Origin: Bacteroidales bacterium | GTDB taxonomy: Bacteria > Bacteroidota > Bacteroidia > Bacteroidales > UBA12077 | Assembly (NCBI GenBank): GCA_013138975.1 | Contig: WTBR01000079.1 | Span: 36,440-100,439, forward strand | DNA: 64,000 bases | Direction: 5' to 3' | Shown here: in pieces, positions 29,501-39,900 of the stretch | Layout: the number at the start of each line of letters is the position of its first letter | Numbering within the stretch: position 1 is the stretch's first letter | Translations under genes and position numbers: made by a program | The notes under the pieces: generated by a model | What the model saw: only the letters and a program-made list of their open reading frames with translations | The model's database searches: none | Told to the model about the DNA's origin: nothing

Positions 29501-32500
29501 CGGATAGTATGCAACCATTTGCACAAAAAGTTAAAATGAAAGCTCAGGAAGATTGGGTTTCAATGCCAGTTGTATCTTCAACCGGAGGTGCTTATTCACA
29601 TGATATTGTTGAGAATATTGGCAATGTAACTACTGTGCTTTATCCTCATCAATACAAGAGTTTTATGTGTAATTCACCTTTTGTAGTTGAAAGTAAAAAA
29701 CAATCTGTTGTTTTTATTCCAACTGTAAAAGCTGATAAAATTTCACCTCTTTTGAAAAAAGTCACTAAAGTTTCCAAAACTATAGACAAAGCGGATTTTA
29801 TCAAAGATTACAGAATTTCTGACTCTGCAACTAAGTTTAAAGTTGATACTTATGATGTAAAAGAAAGCTCAAAAATAGAAAATTATCGAGAAGAAGCTAA
29901 TACAAAAGATCGAAGTTTTAATGATGAAGAAACAGATGAAAAAGAATCATTTTTCACTGATGATGACAAAGATACTTTAGTTGTAAAAGAAACTTTGGAT
30001 GACAAGCCTGTTTTTTATGAAAAAGAAAATTTTACTTATGTTATTCCTGAAAATGTTAAATTTAAACCGGTAATAAACGCTTATTTAGGATATCACCCAT
30101 ATATGGGAACAATGAGAAATGTGTTACAAACACATGGTATTACAGGAGTTTTAGATCCAATTAAACCTTCCAGTAATGATTACAATAAACTTCTTCCAAA
30201 ACAGGCTAACAAGCGGTATTTAACAGATTTTGAATTAAATACAGAAGTAGTTATAAATTCAGCTATTTCTGCTGACGAAAATATTGGTTATATTGCTGAA
30301 CAATTTGAATTCCAATCGAAAGGTGCTTCTTCGATTTATAACTGGGAGCTGTTTTTCCATATTCCTTATATTATTTCCAATAGGTACTTCCTCGAAGGAA
30401 ACTATGATGAGGCTCTAAAATGGTTACACTATATTTTCGACCCAAGAGTTTCAGAAGGAGAAGAACCTGCCAAGTATTGGAAATTTAAACCTTTTTCAGA
30501 TTATCATGCAACTGAAGGAATAGATGATCTTTTATACGATTTAAGTATGAATGAAGATTCTGATTCGGATGAAAATGAATTAAATGACCAAATCGAGATA
30601 TGGAGTAGCGATCCATTTAAACCACATAATATTGCCCAAATACGCATAAGTGCTTATATGAAGGCAGTAATAATGAAATATATTGACACATTAATAGCCC
30701 GTGGCGATAATTCATTTAGAGTGGATACAATGGAATCGATAAACGAGGCTACACAGTATTATATTCTTGGAGCACAGCTATTAGGTAAGAAGCCTGAAAT
30801 ACTTGAAACTTCAATAATTAATGCAAAAACATACAATGAATTTGAATCCGATGCAATGGGTAATGGTATCGAGTATTTCGAGGAAGCATTAATTAAGCCT
30901 GAAAACTCAGCTTATCTGGAGAAATTTGTTGAATCGAATGAAATGGAAATTGCTGCTAAACCATCTTCGCAGGACAAGGATCTAAAAGATATGGTTACAA
31001 GTATTTTCAGTTCAATTGATAAAACCGATACTGTGGCAAAACAATACTTTGGCATTCCAAAAAATGATAAAATGTTTGGCTATTGGGATTTAGTTGCTGA
31101 TCGATTGTTTAAAATTCGAAATAGCCTGAATATAGATGGTTATAAACGTACCGTAGCTTTGTTTGCACCTCCTATTGATCCTGGAATGTTGGTAAAAGCA
31201 GCTGCAGCAGGTATTAATATTAGTCAATTGGTAAACGGTGGAGATGCAAGCTTAACCCAATATCGCTTTCAAACATTATTACAACGTGCCTTGGAAATTT
31301 GTGGTGAGGTAAAATCTTTAGGTGCCGGATTATTGTCGGCTTTAGAAAAAAGAGATAATGAAACTATTTCTAAACTTAGAGCAGGCCACGAGCTAAAGCT
31401 AACTGAAATGCTAAGCAGTATTAAAGAAAAAAATATTGAAGATGCAGTTTTAGGCATTGAGCAGCTTCAGAAGCAAAAGGAAATAATTAATTTTAGAAAA
31501 GCACATTACAAAGGCTTAGAAAAGATTAGCAAAAAAGAGCAACAGCAAATGGATTATCAGGATAAAGCATTGAAAACACAAATGCATTCTCAACTTCTCC
31601 AGCTTCAAGCTAGTGGTTTAAGCCTTATTCCTAATTTTAATGTTGGTGCAGCAGGCTTTGGTGGGACACCACATTTTGTAATGTCAATTGGAGGGAGTCA
31701 ACTATCAACAATGGGAGGAATGATAGCCTCTGCCAAAGGAATGGAATCCTCTATTAAAAGCCATAAAGCATCACGTGCAGGAACAATGGCCGGTTACGAC
31801 CGTCGCAAAGAGGATTGGGATTTTCAGGCAGATATGGCCGAAAAGGAATTAGGACAACTGGAGATACAAGTGCTTTCTGCTCAAATTCGCAAAGAAATTT
31901 CTAATCTTGATATGAAAAATCATCTTTCACAAATTGAGCAAAGCAAAGAAAGCTTAGAAATTCTTTCGTCTAAATTCACCAACGAAGACCTGTACCTGTG
32001 GATGATAGGAGAAATTAATACTGTTTATCGTTCTGCATTTGATATGGCATATAAAATGGCTAAACAAGCTGAAAAAGCATATAGCTTTGAGTTATGTCCT
32101 GAAAATCCAAAAAGTATTATTACAAATGATCATTTCGACGCTAACAACAAAGGTTTACTTGCCGGCGAAAAATTATACCTGCAATTAAAGCAAATGGAAC
32201 TGGATTACCTAACTGATCATAAACGTACGTATGAGCTTACAAAGCATGTATCACTTGCATTACTGGATCCTCAAAAAATCCTGGATTTAAGACAAGGGGG
32301 AACATGTGAGATAACTTTACCCGAGATTCTTTTTAATATGGATCACCCTGGGCACTGTAATCGTAGGATAAAAAGTGTATCGCTTACTATTCCGTGTGTT
32401 AGTGGGGCGTACACAACAATTTCAGCTAATTTATCATTAATTAGCAGCCAAATAAAAGTATCTGCAACAAAAACTATTTCAATTGATAGTAAAGTAGGCA

Positions 32501-33072
32501 CCATGGCTACCAGTAGTTCATTAAATGATAGTGGAATGTTTGAGCTTAACTTTAATGATGCTCGATACCTTCCATTTGAAGGTGCCGGAGTAGACAGCAA
32601 TTGGTCTCTTACTCTTCCCAATAAAGTTCGTCAGTTTGATTATAACAGCATAAGCGATGTAATTTTACATATTAATTACACTGCTCAGGATGGATTAAGT
32701 AGAGAAGTAGTAGAAACAGAAGTATTCAACACCTTGAATTCATTGGCAAGTGATAGCGAAATGGTATCTATGTTTAGCTTAAAATCGCAATATCCTGAAG
32801 CTTGGGCAGAAATAGGAAATAAGGATGTAGTTATTGAGATTAAAAAATCGCAATTGCCTTATTATTTGCAAGGAAGAGAAATAGATGTAACAGGATTAAT
32901 TGCTTATGATGTAGTTGGTAATACTAATATTCCACGTGAAATTTTAGATGTTACAACAAATGATTTTGTATCTCAAACAGTTACAATAAATATGGAAGAT
33001 GTTACGGATAAGCCTAAGGATATTGTTTTGGTAATGAAATACATAACAAAAGATACCTGGGTAGCAGAATAA
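23557..33072 (+). CDS. Tc toxin subunit A-like protein
   Basis: A 3171-residue protein, larger than typical TcA (about 2500). Residues 1-230 hold extra beta domains with transthyretin-like folds (LTITGKIYDLSTSGYGENLK; VKGIVRRKNFIGAVGCLVELYDG). From about residue 844 the Tc features appear: the VRP1-like helical shell segment (LPDLEVLFGDQDI; GPAAYLVDILNLLKQ), the neuraminidase-like and ABC-toxin regions near residue 1670 (DINDLYSYFLIDTQMTP), FHIPYIISNRYFLEGNY and YDEALKWLHYIFDPR near 2265-2295, a pore/channel coiled-coil region (about 2590-2860, AGYDRRKEDWDFQADMAEKE) and the TcB-binding C-terminus from about 2910. In known Tc toxins this subunit pentamerises, binds the target and injects the TcC tip. 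It precedes the TcB-TcC gene, separated by a GxxExxY gene. Confidence 0.92.
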   Translation: MIYPIEDYDMLSNLFYKPIPIPDPTPLRSSLTITGKIYDLSTSGYGENLKVCAYNYSVYDPESDQAGEPKIEVIGSAICKKDGSYYMVIEEDELIGLGIPFELELFVFQGDRQLNLDKQEIVIRESETQTTILRHLKVFTLASVKGIVRRKNFIGAVGCLVELYDGLSEEVLGYAVTDLKGKYEIPYGEPIIKGLKKRSKLRLRYFNNEDLIKISETEASITDSKSTTFEMPTSKTEIITEQPYLGDIDIDEEYDCAYEVSSIENTGDSWTVTKKIFSINEDESAEENNYWKVLIGSDNNPFKVLNRKVVYSADKKSKTTYIRVTEDSEIQNISTDVIVYKEVIENYAISNSPIVYTGRRKETINFQFIKDTLDIYTRLTTREIELLPLSKTIAIEEELIPIRSRKRSYSMEEHPYVASVTGASLKNVQHLGNARDLNNTLRLEHEDIFFGLIMKGCKADISSLFSMSNYALTNKIRKAVSENIIPEQAMLIVKIEQLKDKIVQFIAGRFDDFFSNISDTTILAISNDETKRSEFTKCLVEYSYDSQNIDSGFWEKLNLSAEDELKLKLVVDYSELCESNNAFINLFVESGNLVPLNELLKLTKDEIIAKISSASETVQSEILSTNYLSEDLLDVNAFSALINEKIELYHPTRSLFLRLDKMSDLNSSNSLLNTKFNVLRKKLISETETSTTHFFDIGINNSKEFNIEKSLVRDYTENNLSLFESFFTDLTSYTKTDWIDFMNLIQRVFSVTKYSIFETLVYLIEKGFNSAFDVVKVGRTNFIAKTSDVLESTNQAYIYNAAEYKVNKALSLLNKYSHATNSGNPTVVSPNNPIAQSDTQNVQLLTLPDLEVLFGDQDITDTKHGESVLGPAAYLVDILNLLKQYKITDTTTLYDEIIERRPDIGNIPLNCENAITPIPYIDLVIEILESEIFKNENLAATNPEELDKFNFNTTKSSDQLKVNPENCLYSVYDKIEESPISSWQQTPFQLKSEELKIYCEALGINRSKLVEPFYKNTTDNANPYFDALGLTKQDLEFVYPETIPALPENFLPFINNDILDPDESAGFLQIRLMITDFLDKSVMNLEYFKLLLSSYYVNPFVNNDGQNVRHTIHFKTKMELKNAYLEFITRDLGNEFMKRMYQFKRLLEITKWPVSVLDAVILSDSRFSAFYDGGTANTNPLLDKTCIEEIGKAKKTQLSLNVSSRQIAGLYGDLKFLEYKNEKSFAVEYFEENNLPEEHKDSLKLLCNEGVDFNYILGTPALNTDDTFSSFIEYLQGVMQFDFEEMNELLFVSEKSDEQHIITLKGVLNIIRSWQLINSINVSVNEFVSICKLLNISGNDTISDFIPAITNAYKLMISHNVDIDELLYLLTHERLEDSKLPTDEDLAIICTNINAKKTELQPTLEDVINPETFKAYIIQELAKISGASNEITEYLVTIHILNSKTLVEVALDETLDTNTTVKYIKALWISRILDLSQSDFENMSSIPLDIFNLPTSIGNQSSFNDFEKLIAICDVGIFLKPEVNRFEFYNTVSTNDKVAVDLLLDDYIQWKAILSVWEHNEMLDPDVATNYNSNLTWFNTLGEVNAYFEKKDIDTSQAVNWLKWNNIQLDEIQYISECAEKKLGTEVYQGKVSEGRDELRIKQRNALVQYILETELAKAEDDRLIKDINDLYSYFLIDTQMTPAVSSSRILQATLAVQLFIQRIQFNLEPGKSLSQEDEKKWDWMGIYRVWEANRKIFLYPENWIEPELRDNKSTFFKELEKELTSSELTKEVIENSYLNYVSKLEKVANIEFCQMYNEEIGSYSILHVIGRSRFEPREYFYRKLINESYWTPWEKMNIEIHSEHIAPVVINDRLIVFWLEFFDDAKEPSDSDLKADTSQTTVQAKKTSKQLKVQISWSEFIDKKWTEKRSCEQQVIYNTDSKQKMNYRFVYENGKNDDPNYLHIIAPKSAGKTGDSFMVECFNHILLTKQSIYKGSDYNIPDSMQPFAQKVKMKAQEDWVSMPVVSSTGGAYSHDIVENIGNVTTVLYPHQYKSFMCNSPFVVESKKQSVVFIPTVKADKISPLLKKVTKVSKTIDKADFIKDYRISDSATKFKVDTYDVKESSKIENYREEANTKDRSFNDEETDEKESFFTDDDKDTLVVKETLDDKPVFYEKENFTYVIPENVKFKPVINAYLGYHPYMGTMRNVLQTHGITGVLDPIKPSSNDYNKLLPKQANKRYLTDFELNTEVVINSAISADENIGYIAEQFEFQSKGASSIYNWELFFHIPYIISNRYFLEGNYDEALKWLHYIFDPRVSEGEEPAKYWKFKPFSDYHATEGIDDLLYDLSMNEDSDSDENELNDQIEIWSSDPFKPHNIAQIRISAYMKAVIMKYIDTLIARGDNSFRVDTMESINEATQYYILGAQLLGKKPEILETSIINAKTYNEFESDAMGNGIEYFEEALIKPENSAYLEKFVESNEMEIAAKPSSQDKDLKDMVTSIFSSIDKTDTVAKQYFGIPKNDKMFGYWDLVADRLFKIRNSLNIDGYKRTVALFAPPIDPGMLVKAAAAGINISQLVNGGDASLTQYRFQTLLQRALEICGEVKSLGAGLLSALEKRDNETISKLRAGHELKLTEMLSSIKEKNIEDAVLGIEQLQKQKEIINFRKAHYKGLEKISKKEQQQMDYQDKALKTQMHSQLLQLQASGLSLIPNFNVGAAGFGGTPHFVMSIGGSQLSTMGGMIASAKGMESSIKSHKASRAGTMAGYDRRKEDWDFQADMAEKELGQLEIQVLSAQIRKEISNLDMKNHLSQIEQSKESLEILSSKFTNEDLYLWMIGEINTVYRSAFDMAYKMAKQAEKAYSFELCPENPKSIITNDHFDANNKGLLAGEKLYLQLKQMELDYLTDHKRTYELTKHVSLALLDPQKILDLRQGGTCEITLPEILFNMDHPGHCNRRIKSVSLTIPCVSGAYTTISANLSLISSQIKVSATKTISIDSKVGTMATSSSLNDSGMFELNFNDARYLPFEGAGVDSNWSLTLPNKVRQFDYNSISDVILHINYTAQDGLSREVVETEVFNTLNSLASDSEMVSMFSLKSQYPEAWAEIGNKDVVIEIKKSQLPYYLQGREIDVTGLIAYDVVGNTNIPREILDVTTNDFVSQTVTINMEDVTDKPKDIVLVMKYITKDTWVAE

Positions 33073-33117
33073 TTAATATTAAAAATTTGTTCTGAGTGTC
33101 TATGTGGTGAAGTAATA

Positions 33118-33292
33118 TTTACCACTAAGGCACTTAGAACACAAATTACCACTAAGTCTAAGTGCAATAAAATGGTAAATTTATAAACTTAGTGAACCTA
33201 AGTGTCCTCAATGCCTTAGTGGTAAAAAGATATGAAATATGAATAATCTTAGTGAACCTAAGTGCCCTTAGTGTCTTAGTGGTTAAAAAAAA
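33118..33292. repeat. direct repeat left of GxxExxY gene
   Basis: About 175 bases built from variations of ACTTAGTG, CCTAAGTG and CCTTAGTGGT. A similar copy lies at 33712-33890. The word order is the same in both (for example AATGGTAAATTTATAAACTTAGTG and a second CTTAGTGGT block). The copies directly frame the 33293-33703 gene. Inside each copy the words also occur in opposite orientation, so the DNA can form hairpins. Confidence 0.85.
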
Positions 33293-33703
33293 ATGTTAAC
33301 ACAAAAATACATCAACAATATAGCATACAAAATAGTCGGTTGCGCCATTGAAGTGCACAAACATCTTGGAGCAGGATTATTAGAATCGGTTTATGAAACC
33401 TGCCTTCTAGATGAATTAAAAGAATGTGGATTAAAAATAAAATCGCAAGTTCATGTCCCGATAAAATACAAAGAAAAAGATTTAGGTGGTGCATTAAAAC
33501 TTGATATATTAGTAGAAGATTTAATTATTGTTGAATTAAAAGCAGTAGAAGTAATGATTCCTGTTTTTCAGGCACAATTACTATCGTACTTAAAATTGGC
33601 TGATAAACCCAAAGGCTTATTAATTAATTTTAATTGCGAAAATATTACACAACATTTAGTACCATTAGTAACAGAAAAATTTGCTTTGTTGGCTAAAGAA
33701 TAA
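33293..33703 (+). CDS. GxxExxY protein
   Basis: A 136-residue protein of the GxxExxY family: GAGLLESVYETCLLDEL near residue 27 carries the name-giving motif. The later LDILVEDLIIVELKAVEVM and QAQLLSYLKLADKPKGLLINFN are the nuclease-like core, related to PD-(D/E)XK folds (D...ELK). Function in the family is not established. The gene sits alone between the TcA-like and TcB-TcC genes and is bounded on both sides by about 175-base direct repeats. The whole looks like an inserted repeat-gene-repeat unit that splits the toxin operon. Confidence 0.88.
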   Translation: MLTQKYINNIAYKIVGCAIEVHKHLGAGLLESVYETCLLDELKECGLKIKSQVHVPIKYKEKDLGGALKLDILVEDLIIVELKAVEVMIPVFQAQLLSYLKLADKPKGLLINFNCENITQHLVPLVTEKFALLAKE

Positions 33704-33711
33704 AAAAAAAT

Positions 33712-33890
33712 ATTCACCACTAAGACACTTAGAACACAAAGAAACACTAAGCCTAAGTGCAACAAAGTGGTAAATTTATAAACTTAGTGAGCCTAAGTGC
33801 TCTTAGTGCCTTAGTGGTAAAAAGATAAGAAATATAAAAAATCTTAGTGAATCTAAGTGTCCTAAGTGTCTTAGTGGTAAAAGAAAATCA
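33712..33890. repeat. direct repeat right of GxxExxY gene
   Basis: Second copy of the TTAGTG-rich repeat described at 33118-33292, ending shortly before the start codon of the TcB-TcC gene. The promoter or ribosome entry of the toxin gene is therefore inside or next to repeat DNA. Confidence 0.85.
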
Positions 33891-33911
33891 TAGTGGTAAA
33901 AAAAGAATAAC

Positions 33912-36900
33912 ATGGAAAACAATAAACCAAAAAAAATAGAAAATCAACATACAGACCCGGAACAACAAGAACAGCAACAAAATAATTCTACCGGTAAAAC
34001 TTCCGGTGGAACAAAAAATGAAAGTACTCAGCAAGGGTCAAAATCATTGATAAACCTACCCAAGGGCGGTGGAGCTATTCAAAGTATTGGTGAAAAATTT
34101 GAAACTAATCCCGTTACAGGAACCTTTTCCATGAGTGCTCCTATTGCTATTAGTCCCGGGAGAAGTGGTTTTTCTCCTCAACTCGGTTTGTCGTACAATT
34201 CAGGCAGTGGAAATAGCCCGTTTGGTATTGGCTGGGGAGTTGGAATTCCGAATATTACACGCAAAACAGATAAAGGATTACCACAGTACGATGATGATAA
34301 CGACTCCGACACTTTTATTCTTTCGGGAGCAGAAGATTTAGTACCTTTTAATGAACCGGATCGCATAGATGGCGATTTTTCAATTCGACGGTATATTCCC
34401 CGAACAGAAGGTTTGTTTGCCCGAATTGAGCAATGGAAAAATACTACCACAGGAAAAATTCATTGGCGAACAATCTCAAAAGAAAATATCACCTCTATTT
34501 ATGGAGAAAGCATAGGCAGCTGTGTTTCTCATCCTACCCAACAAAACAAAATATTTAGCTGGAATCTTGAGAAAACATTCGATGCTAAAGGAAACCTGAT
34601 GCTATACTCCTATCTGAAAGAGAATAAAGATGGTATAGAGAACTCTGCAAATGAGATGCATCGATTAAAATCCGAAAAGGCATTTAATAAAATCTATTTA
34701 GATAGAGTACAATATGGAAATACAACGATGTACTCGCCCGATGCAGTTAATTATACAACGAATTGGCTCTTTACACTTGTATTTGATTATGGCAATTACA
34801 ATGGATTTTCCACAGCCAATGGTGTCATAAGCCCACAAGCATCCTGGGAAGTAAGACAAGATCCATTTTCTGTTTACAAAGCAGGATTCGAATTGCGTAC
34901 ATATCGTTTATGCCAACGTGTATTGATGTTTCACCAATTTAGTGAGTTAGGAGTTGATCCGGTATTGGTAAAATCAACCAACCTGCAATACACAAAGAAT
35001 GAGCATTTAACCCAGCTTAATAAAGTTACTCATACAAGTCATGATGGAGCTGAAACAGCCGAAATGCCCCCACTTACATTTAGCTACAGCGAGGCACAAG
35101 TAGGAACCAAACTACACGAGGTTTCGCCTGAAATGCTCGAAAATTTACCCTCAGGAACAAGTGATTCTAACTGGCAGTGGGCCGATTTATATGGTGATGG
35201 TATTAGCAGCCTTTTACGCACCGATAATGAGGCGTGGTATTATAAGCCAAACCTGGGAGAAAAATCCTGGACACAAGATACTTTAGTAAACGAAATTAGA
35301 GAACCCGAATTGCAACTCGGTTCTCTTAAACGAATTTCTGAAAAACCCAATGTTGCAAACGCAAGAGGTACATCCTTTTATGTGGGTGATGTAGATAGTG
35401 ATTCACAACCCGAAGTTATAGTACATGGTTCCGGAATGCATGGTTATTATAGTCTGGAAGATGGCCAATGGCAAAACTTCAAGTCATTTAGCCAAATGCC
35501 TAATATCGATCTTAACGATCCAAATGTGAAACAAATTGACTTAACAGGGGATGGATTAGCTGACCTGTTAATTAGCCATGGAGATTATTTCGAGCTTTAT
35601 TTTTCGGCCGGTAAAGAAGGTTATAAAGACTATCGCAAAATAAGTACCGGTAGCGACGAAGATTTAGGATCGGTAATTCTATTTTCCGATGCAAAACAAA
35701 GCATCCATTTAGCAGATATGTCGGGTGATGGACTTAGCGATATTGTTCGCATAAATAATAATTCGGTTTGCTACTGGCCAAATATGGGATATGGTCGCTT
35801 TGGCGAAAAAGTATTTATGAAAAACACTCCCCTATTTGACAATCCCGATATATTTAATCCATCTCGTATTCGACTTGCAGATGTAGATGGTACAGGGACA
35901 ACCGATCTTATTTATTTAGCAACAGATGCAGTTATTTATTATAAAAATCAAGCAGGAAACGGCTGGAGCAATTCAGAAAGTATTGCTGCCTTTCCTTCAA
36001 TCGACAATCTTTCACAAGTTACTGTTACCGACCTTTTAGGCAATGGTACCTCATGCTTGGTTTGGTCTTCGCCCCTACCTTCACACATTCGTGAAATGCA
36101 TTTTGTGGAGCTTACCTCCGGGATAAAACCATACATTCTTAGCAGTTTCGAAAATGGAATGGGACGTAAAGTGAAATTAACTTTCGCACCATCAACGAAA
36201 TTTTTCATACGAGACAAACTATCCGGTAATCCTTGGATTACTAAACTCCCCTTCCCTGTTCAAGTTTTAGAACAAGTAGAAGATTATGAACAAGTTTCTG
36301 ATATGCGTTTTGTAAACAAATATGCATACCATCACGGACATTACGATATTTACGAACGCGAATTCCGCGGATTTGGAATGGTGGAACAATGGGATACCGA
36401 AATCCTGAATAGCGAAACCGAAGGTTATCAGGCACCGGTTTATACCAAAAGCTGGTTCCACACTGGTTTCTGGAAAAATCGTGAAACAATATCACAGCAA
36501 TTTGCACAAGAATATTTTAACCAGGATACTGAAGCATGGCTCCTGCCCGATTCAGTATTACCCGATAATTTAAGCTCGCAAGAAGAACGAGAAGCTTGTC
36601 GTGCCCTGAGAGGACAATTATTGCGATCGGAAGTGTATGCTAATGATGGCAGCGATAAAGAGAATATTCCTTATGTTGTTGAAGAAAAGAATATGTTGAT
36701 CAAGCTGATTCAAGCAAAGGGAGACAACAAACATGGCGTTTTTATGAGCATAGACAATGAAGCTGTTTCATACAATTACGAACGTGACATTTCTGACCCT
36801 CGTATTTCGCATGCGCTAAGCCTTGAGACAGATGATTATGGGAATGTAGTGCAAGCAGCACAATTGGCATACCCACGAAGGGCTGTTGACGCTTTAGACG

Positions 36901-39900
36901 AGCAAAAATCCTTAAAAGTAGTATGCACTAAAACAGATTTCATCAATCGTTCCGAAACCGAAGTAAACCTGATTGGGATAGCTTATCAAAATCAAAGCTT
37001 TGAAATAACAGGTTTAATTTATATGGGCGATAAATTTGATGTGGCTTCACTTAAGTCATCAATAGATGAAGCAACAGAAATTGATTACTCAGAAAAAGCC
37101 CACTCCGGTAATCAAAAAAGATGTTTTAAACATGAAAAAACACTTTTTTATACGGATGATTTATTAGCAAGCCTGCCCCTTGGGCAAATTGGGGAACTGG
37201 CTCTACCCTATCAAACCTATGGTGCCGACTTAACGGATGCCTTGATTGATAAAATATATCCTTTAGGTGACCCTATTATTGATGATATATTTTTAAACGA
37301 AGGAAAATACCTATATGAAGAAGGAAAATATTGGATTCCTTCCGAAATAGTTAGTTATGACAATACTCAATTTTACCTACCGATAAAAAGTGTGGATGCT
37401 TTTGGTAATGAAAGCAGAATCACCTACGATGCGCATTCTCTTTTGGTAACAAAAACAGCAGATGCCTTATTGTACGAAACAATAGCCCTATACGATTACC
37501 GTGTTTTGCAGCCAAAAAGTGTAACTGATCCTAATGATAATATTCAGTTAGTAAGTTTTGATACCTTGGGAATGGTAAAAGCTCTTGCCCTAACCGGGAA
37601 AAATGGAGAAGGCGACACAATAGAATCGCCAACAATAGAATACAACTACGATTTATTCTGCTGGCAAAATGAGCAAAAGCCGATATACGCACATGTAAAA
37701 ACCCGTGAAACACATGCTACTGCAGACACGGTCTGGATGGAAATATACGAATATTCGGGAGGACATGGAAATCCGGTAATGACAAAAGTACAAGCCGAAG
37801 ATGGAGATGCAAAACAATTTAATGAAGACGGTAGTGTAGAAATTATAGCAACTAACAACCGATGGGTAGGTACCGGACGTACTGTTTTAAACAATAAGGG
37901 AAATGTAATAAAACAGTACGAACCCTATTTTAGTACTACCCACGAATACGAATCGGAAGTTCTGCTTACTCAAAATGGGGTTACTCCTATTTTCTACTAC
38001 GATCCTGTTGGAAGAAATTTAAAAACTGATTTTCCTGATGGCACATTAACTCGTGTAGAGTTTACTCCATGGATGCAAAAAAACTTTGACCAAAACGACA
38101 CGGTTACCGAGAGCGCCTGGTATGTACAAGCTGGATCACCGGATCCAATCGGCGCTGAACCTACAGATGAAAATGAACGTGCAGCATGGCTATCTGCCCA
38201 ACACGCAAATACCCCACAAGTAAGGTATTTTGATAACCTGGGGCGCGAATTTATTGTAGAAGACGATAATAATTCAGATGGTAAATACCGCGTTACTACT
38301 GCATTTGATATTGCAGGAAGGCCTGTTACAGTAACCGATGCCAAAGAACGTGTAATGACAATAAACAGCTTTGGGATGCAACAGCCCTTGGCAGTCTCTA
38401 ATATCGATTCCGGTACTCGGCAATTGTTTTCGGATGTTACCGGTAATCCAATAAGAATATGGGATAGTCGTGGGCATAATGTTCGTATGACTTACGATGA
38501 ACTGCGTCGGCCTTTAGCAACATACCTTACCGAAAGCGATAAAGATGAAATTAAAGTGCAGTTTAACGAATATGGCAGCAGCAAAGCAGATAATTCCATA
38601 GGACAAGTAATAAAAGCCTACGATCAAAGCGGACTCAGTCATATAAACAAGTACGATTTTAAAGGAAACCCACTTGAGAGTACAAAACAGTTTTGTGAGG
38701 TTTACGACACTTATATTGATTGGGATAACAATCCTGTTTTACAAAGCGAAACATTTATTAGCCAAATTAGCTACGATGCGCTCAACCGCCCTGTAAATAA
38801 AACACTTCCAAATGGAACAATCGAAACTTATACATACAATAAAGCAAGCTTACTCGAAAAAGTACATTCCGGTGATAAAGACTATATTACCAATATTAAT
38901 TACAACGAAAAAGGACAGCGTACCGATATTTATTACGGTAATAACTCCAAAACTAAGTACGAATACGATAGTAAAACATTTAGGTTAAAACGTTTACTAA
39001 CTACCCGAAATTTGGGAGCCGATGTCTTGCAGGATCTGAACTATGTTTACGATGCCGTAGGCAATATTGTACAACAAAACGATAATGCACAACAAACACA
39101 CTATTTTAGTAACAGCGTAATAGAACCAAAAGGATTATATTATTACGATGCCCTTTATCGGCTAATAAAAGCCAAAGGCAGGGAACTAAGCAGCCTTACA
39201 ATGCCAAACAATACCGATCTTGCCAATACTATTGCTGTACCAAACACAGCAGCCAACGCTATGCAAAACTATACACAGGAGTATACATACGATGAGCTTG
39301 GTAATATGATGCAGTTAAAATCTGTGGGGCAATGGACAAGAGATTATTTTTATAATTTTAATAACAATAATTACCTGCTTGGGCATACCGACGGACAAAC
39401 AGATTATACCTACGATGCCCACGGAAATGCGCTTACCATGCCTCATTTGCAAGCATTAAACTGGGACTACCAAGATGTATTAACAAGCGTTGATTTGGAC
39501 GTGGCCGGAAACAAAGCACATTATGTATATGATGCCTCCGGTGAGCGTGTTCGAAAAGTAGTAATAAAAGGAAATATAAAAGAAGAACGCTATTATTTTG
39601 GCGCTTACGAGATTTACCGTAAATTCGTAAACGGCACATTAGACACAGAGCGTACTACAGTTAATATAAGTGATGACAAGGCAAAAATAGCTACTGTAGA
39701 CACGCAAACTGTCGAAAATAGTTCTTTGACAATAAATCCAACAGATCTAATTCGATACCAGTATAGTAACCATTTGGGCAGTGCCAGTTTGGAACTTGAT
39801 GATTTAGCAGAAATAATAAGCTATGAAGAATACCACCCATTTGGTACAACAAGTTACCGTAGCGGTAGAACTGAAACTGAGACCTCTCAAAAACGATACA

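Noticed and set aside
33118..33890. Possible CRISPR array from the TTAGTG-rich repeats
   Set aside because: The words have no fixed repeat-spacer period, and two long copies flank one gene. No cas genes are present.
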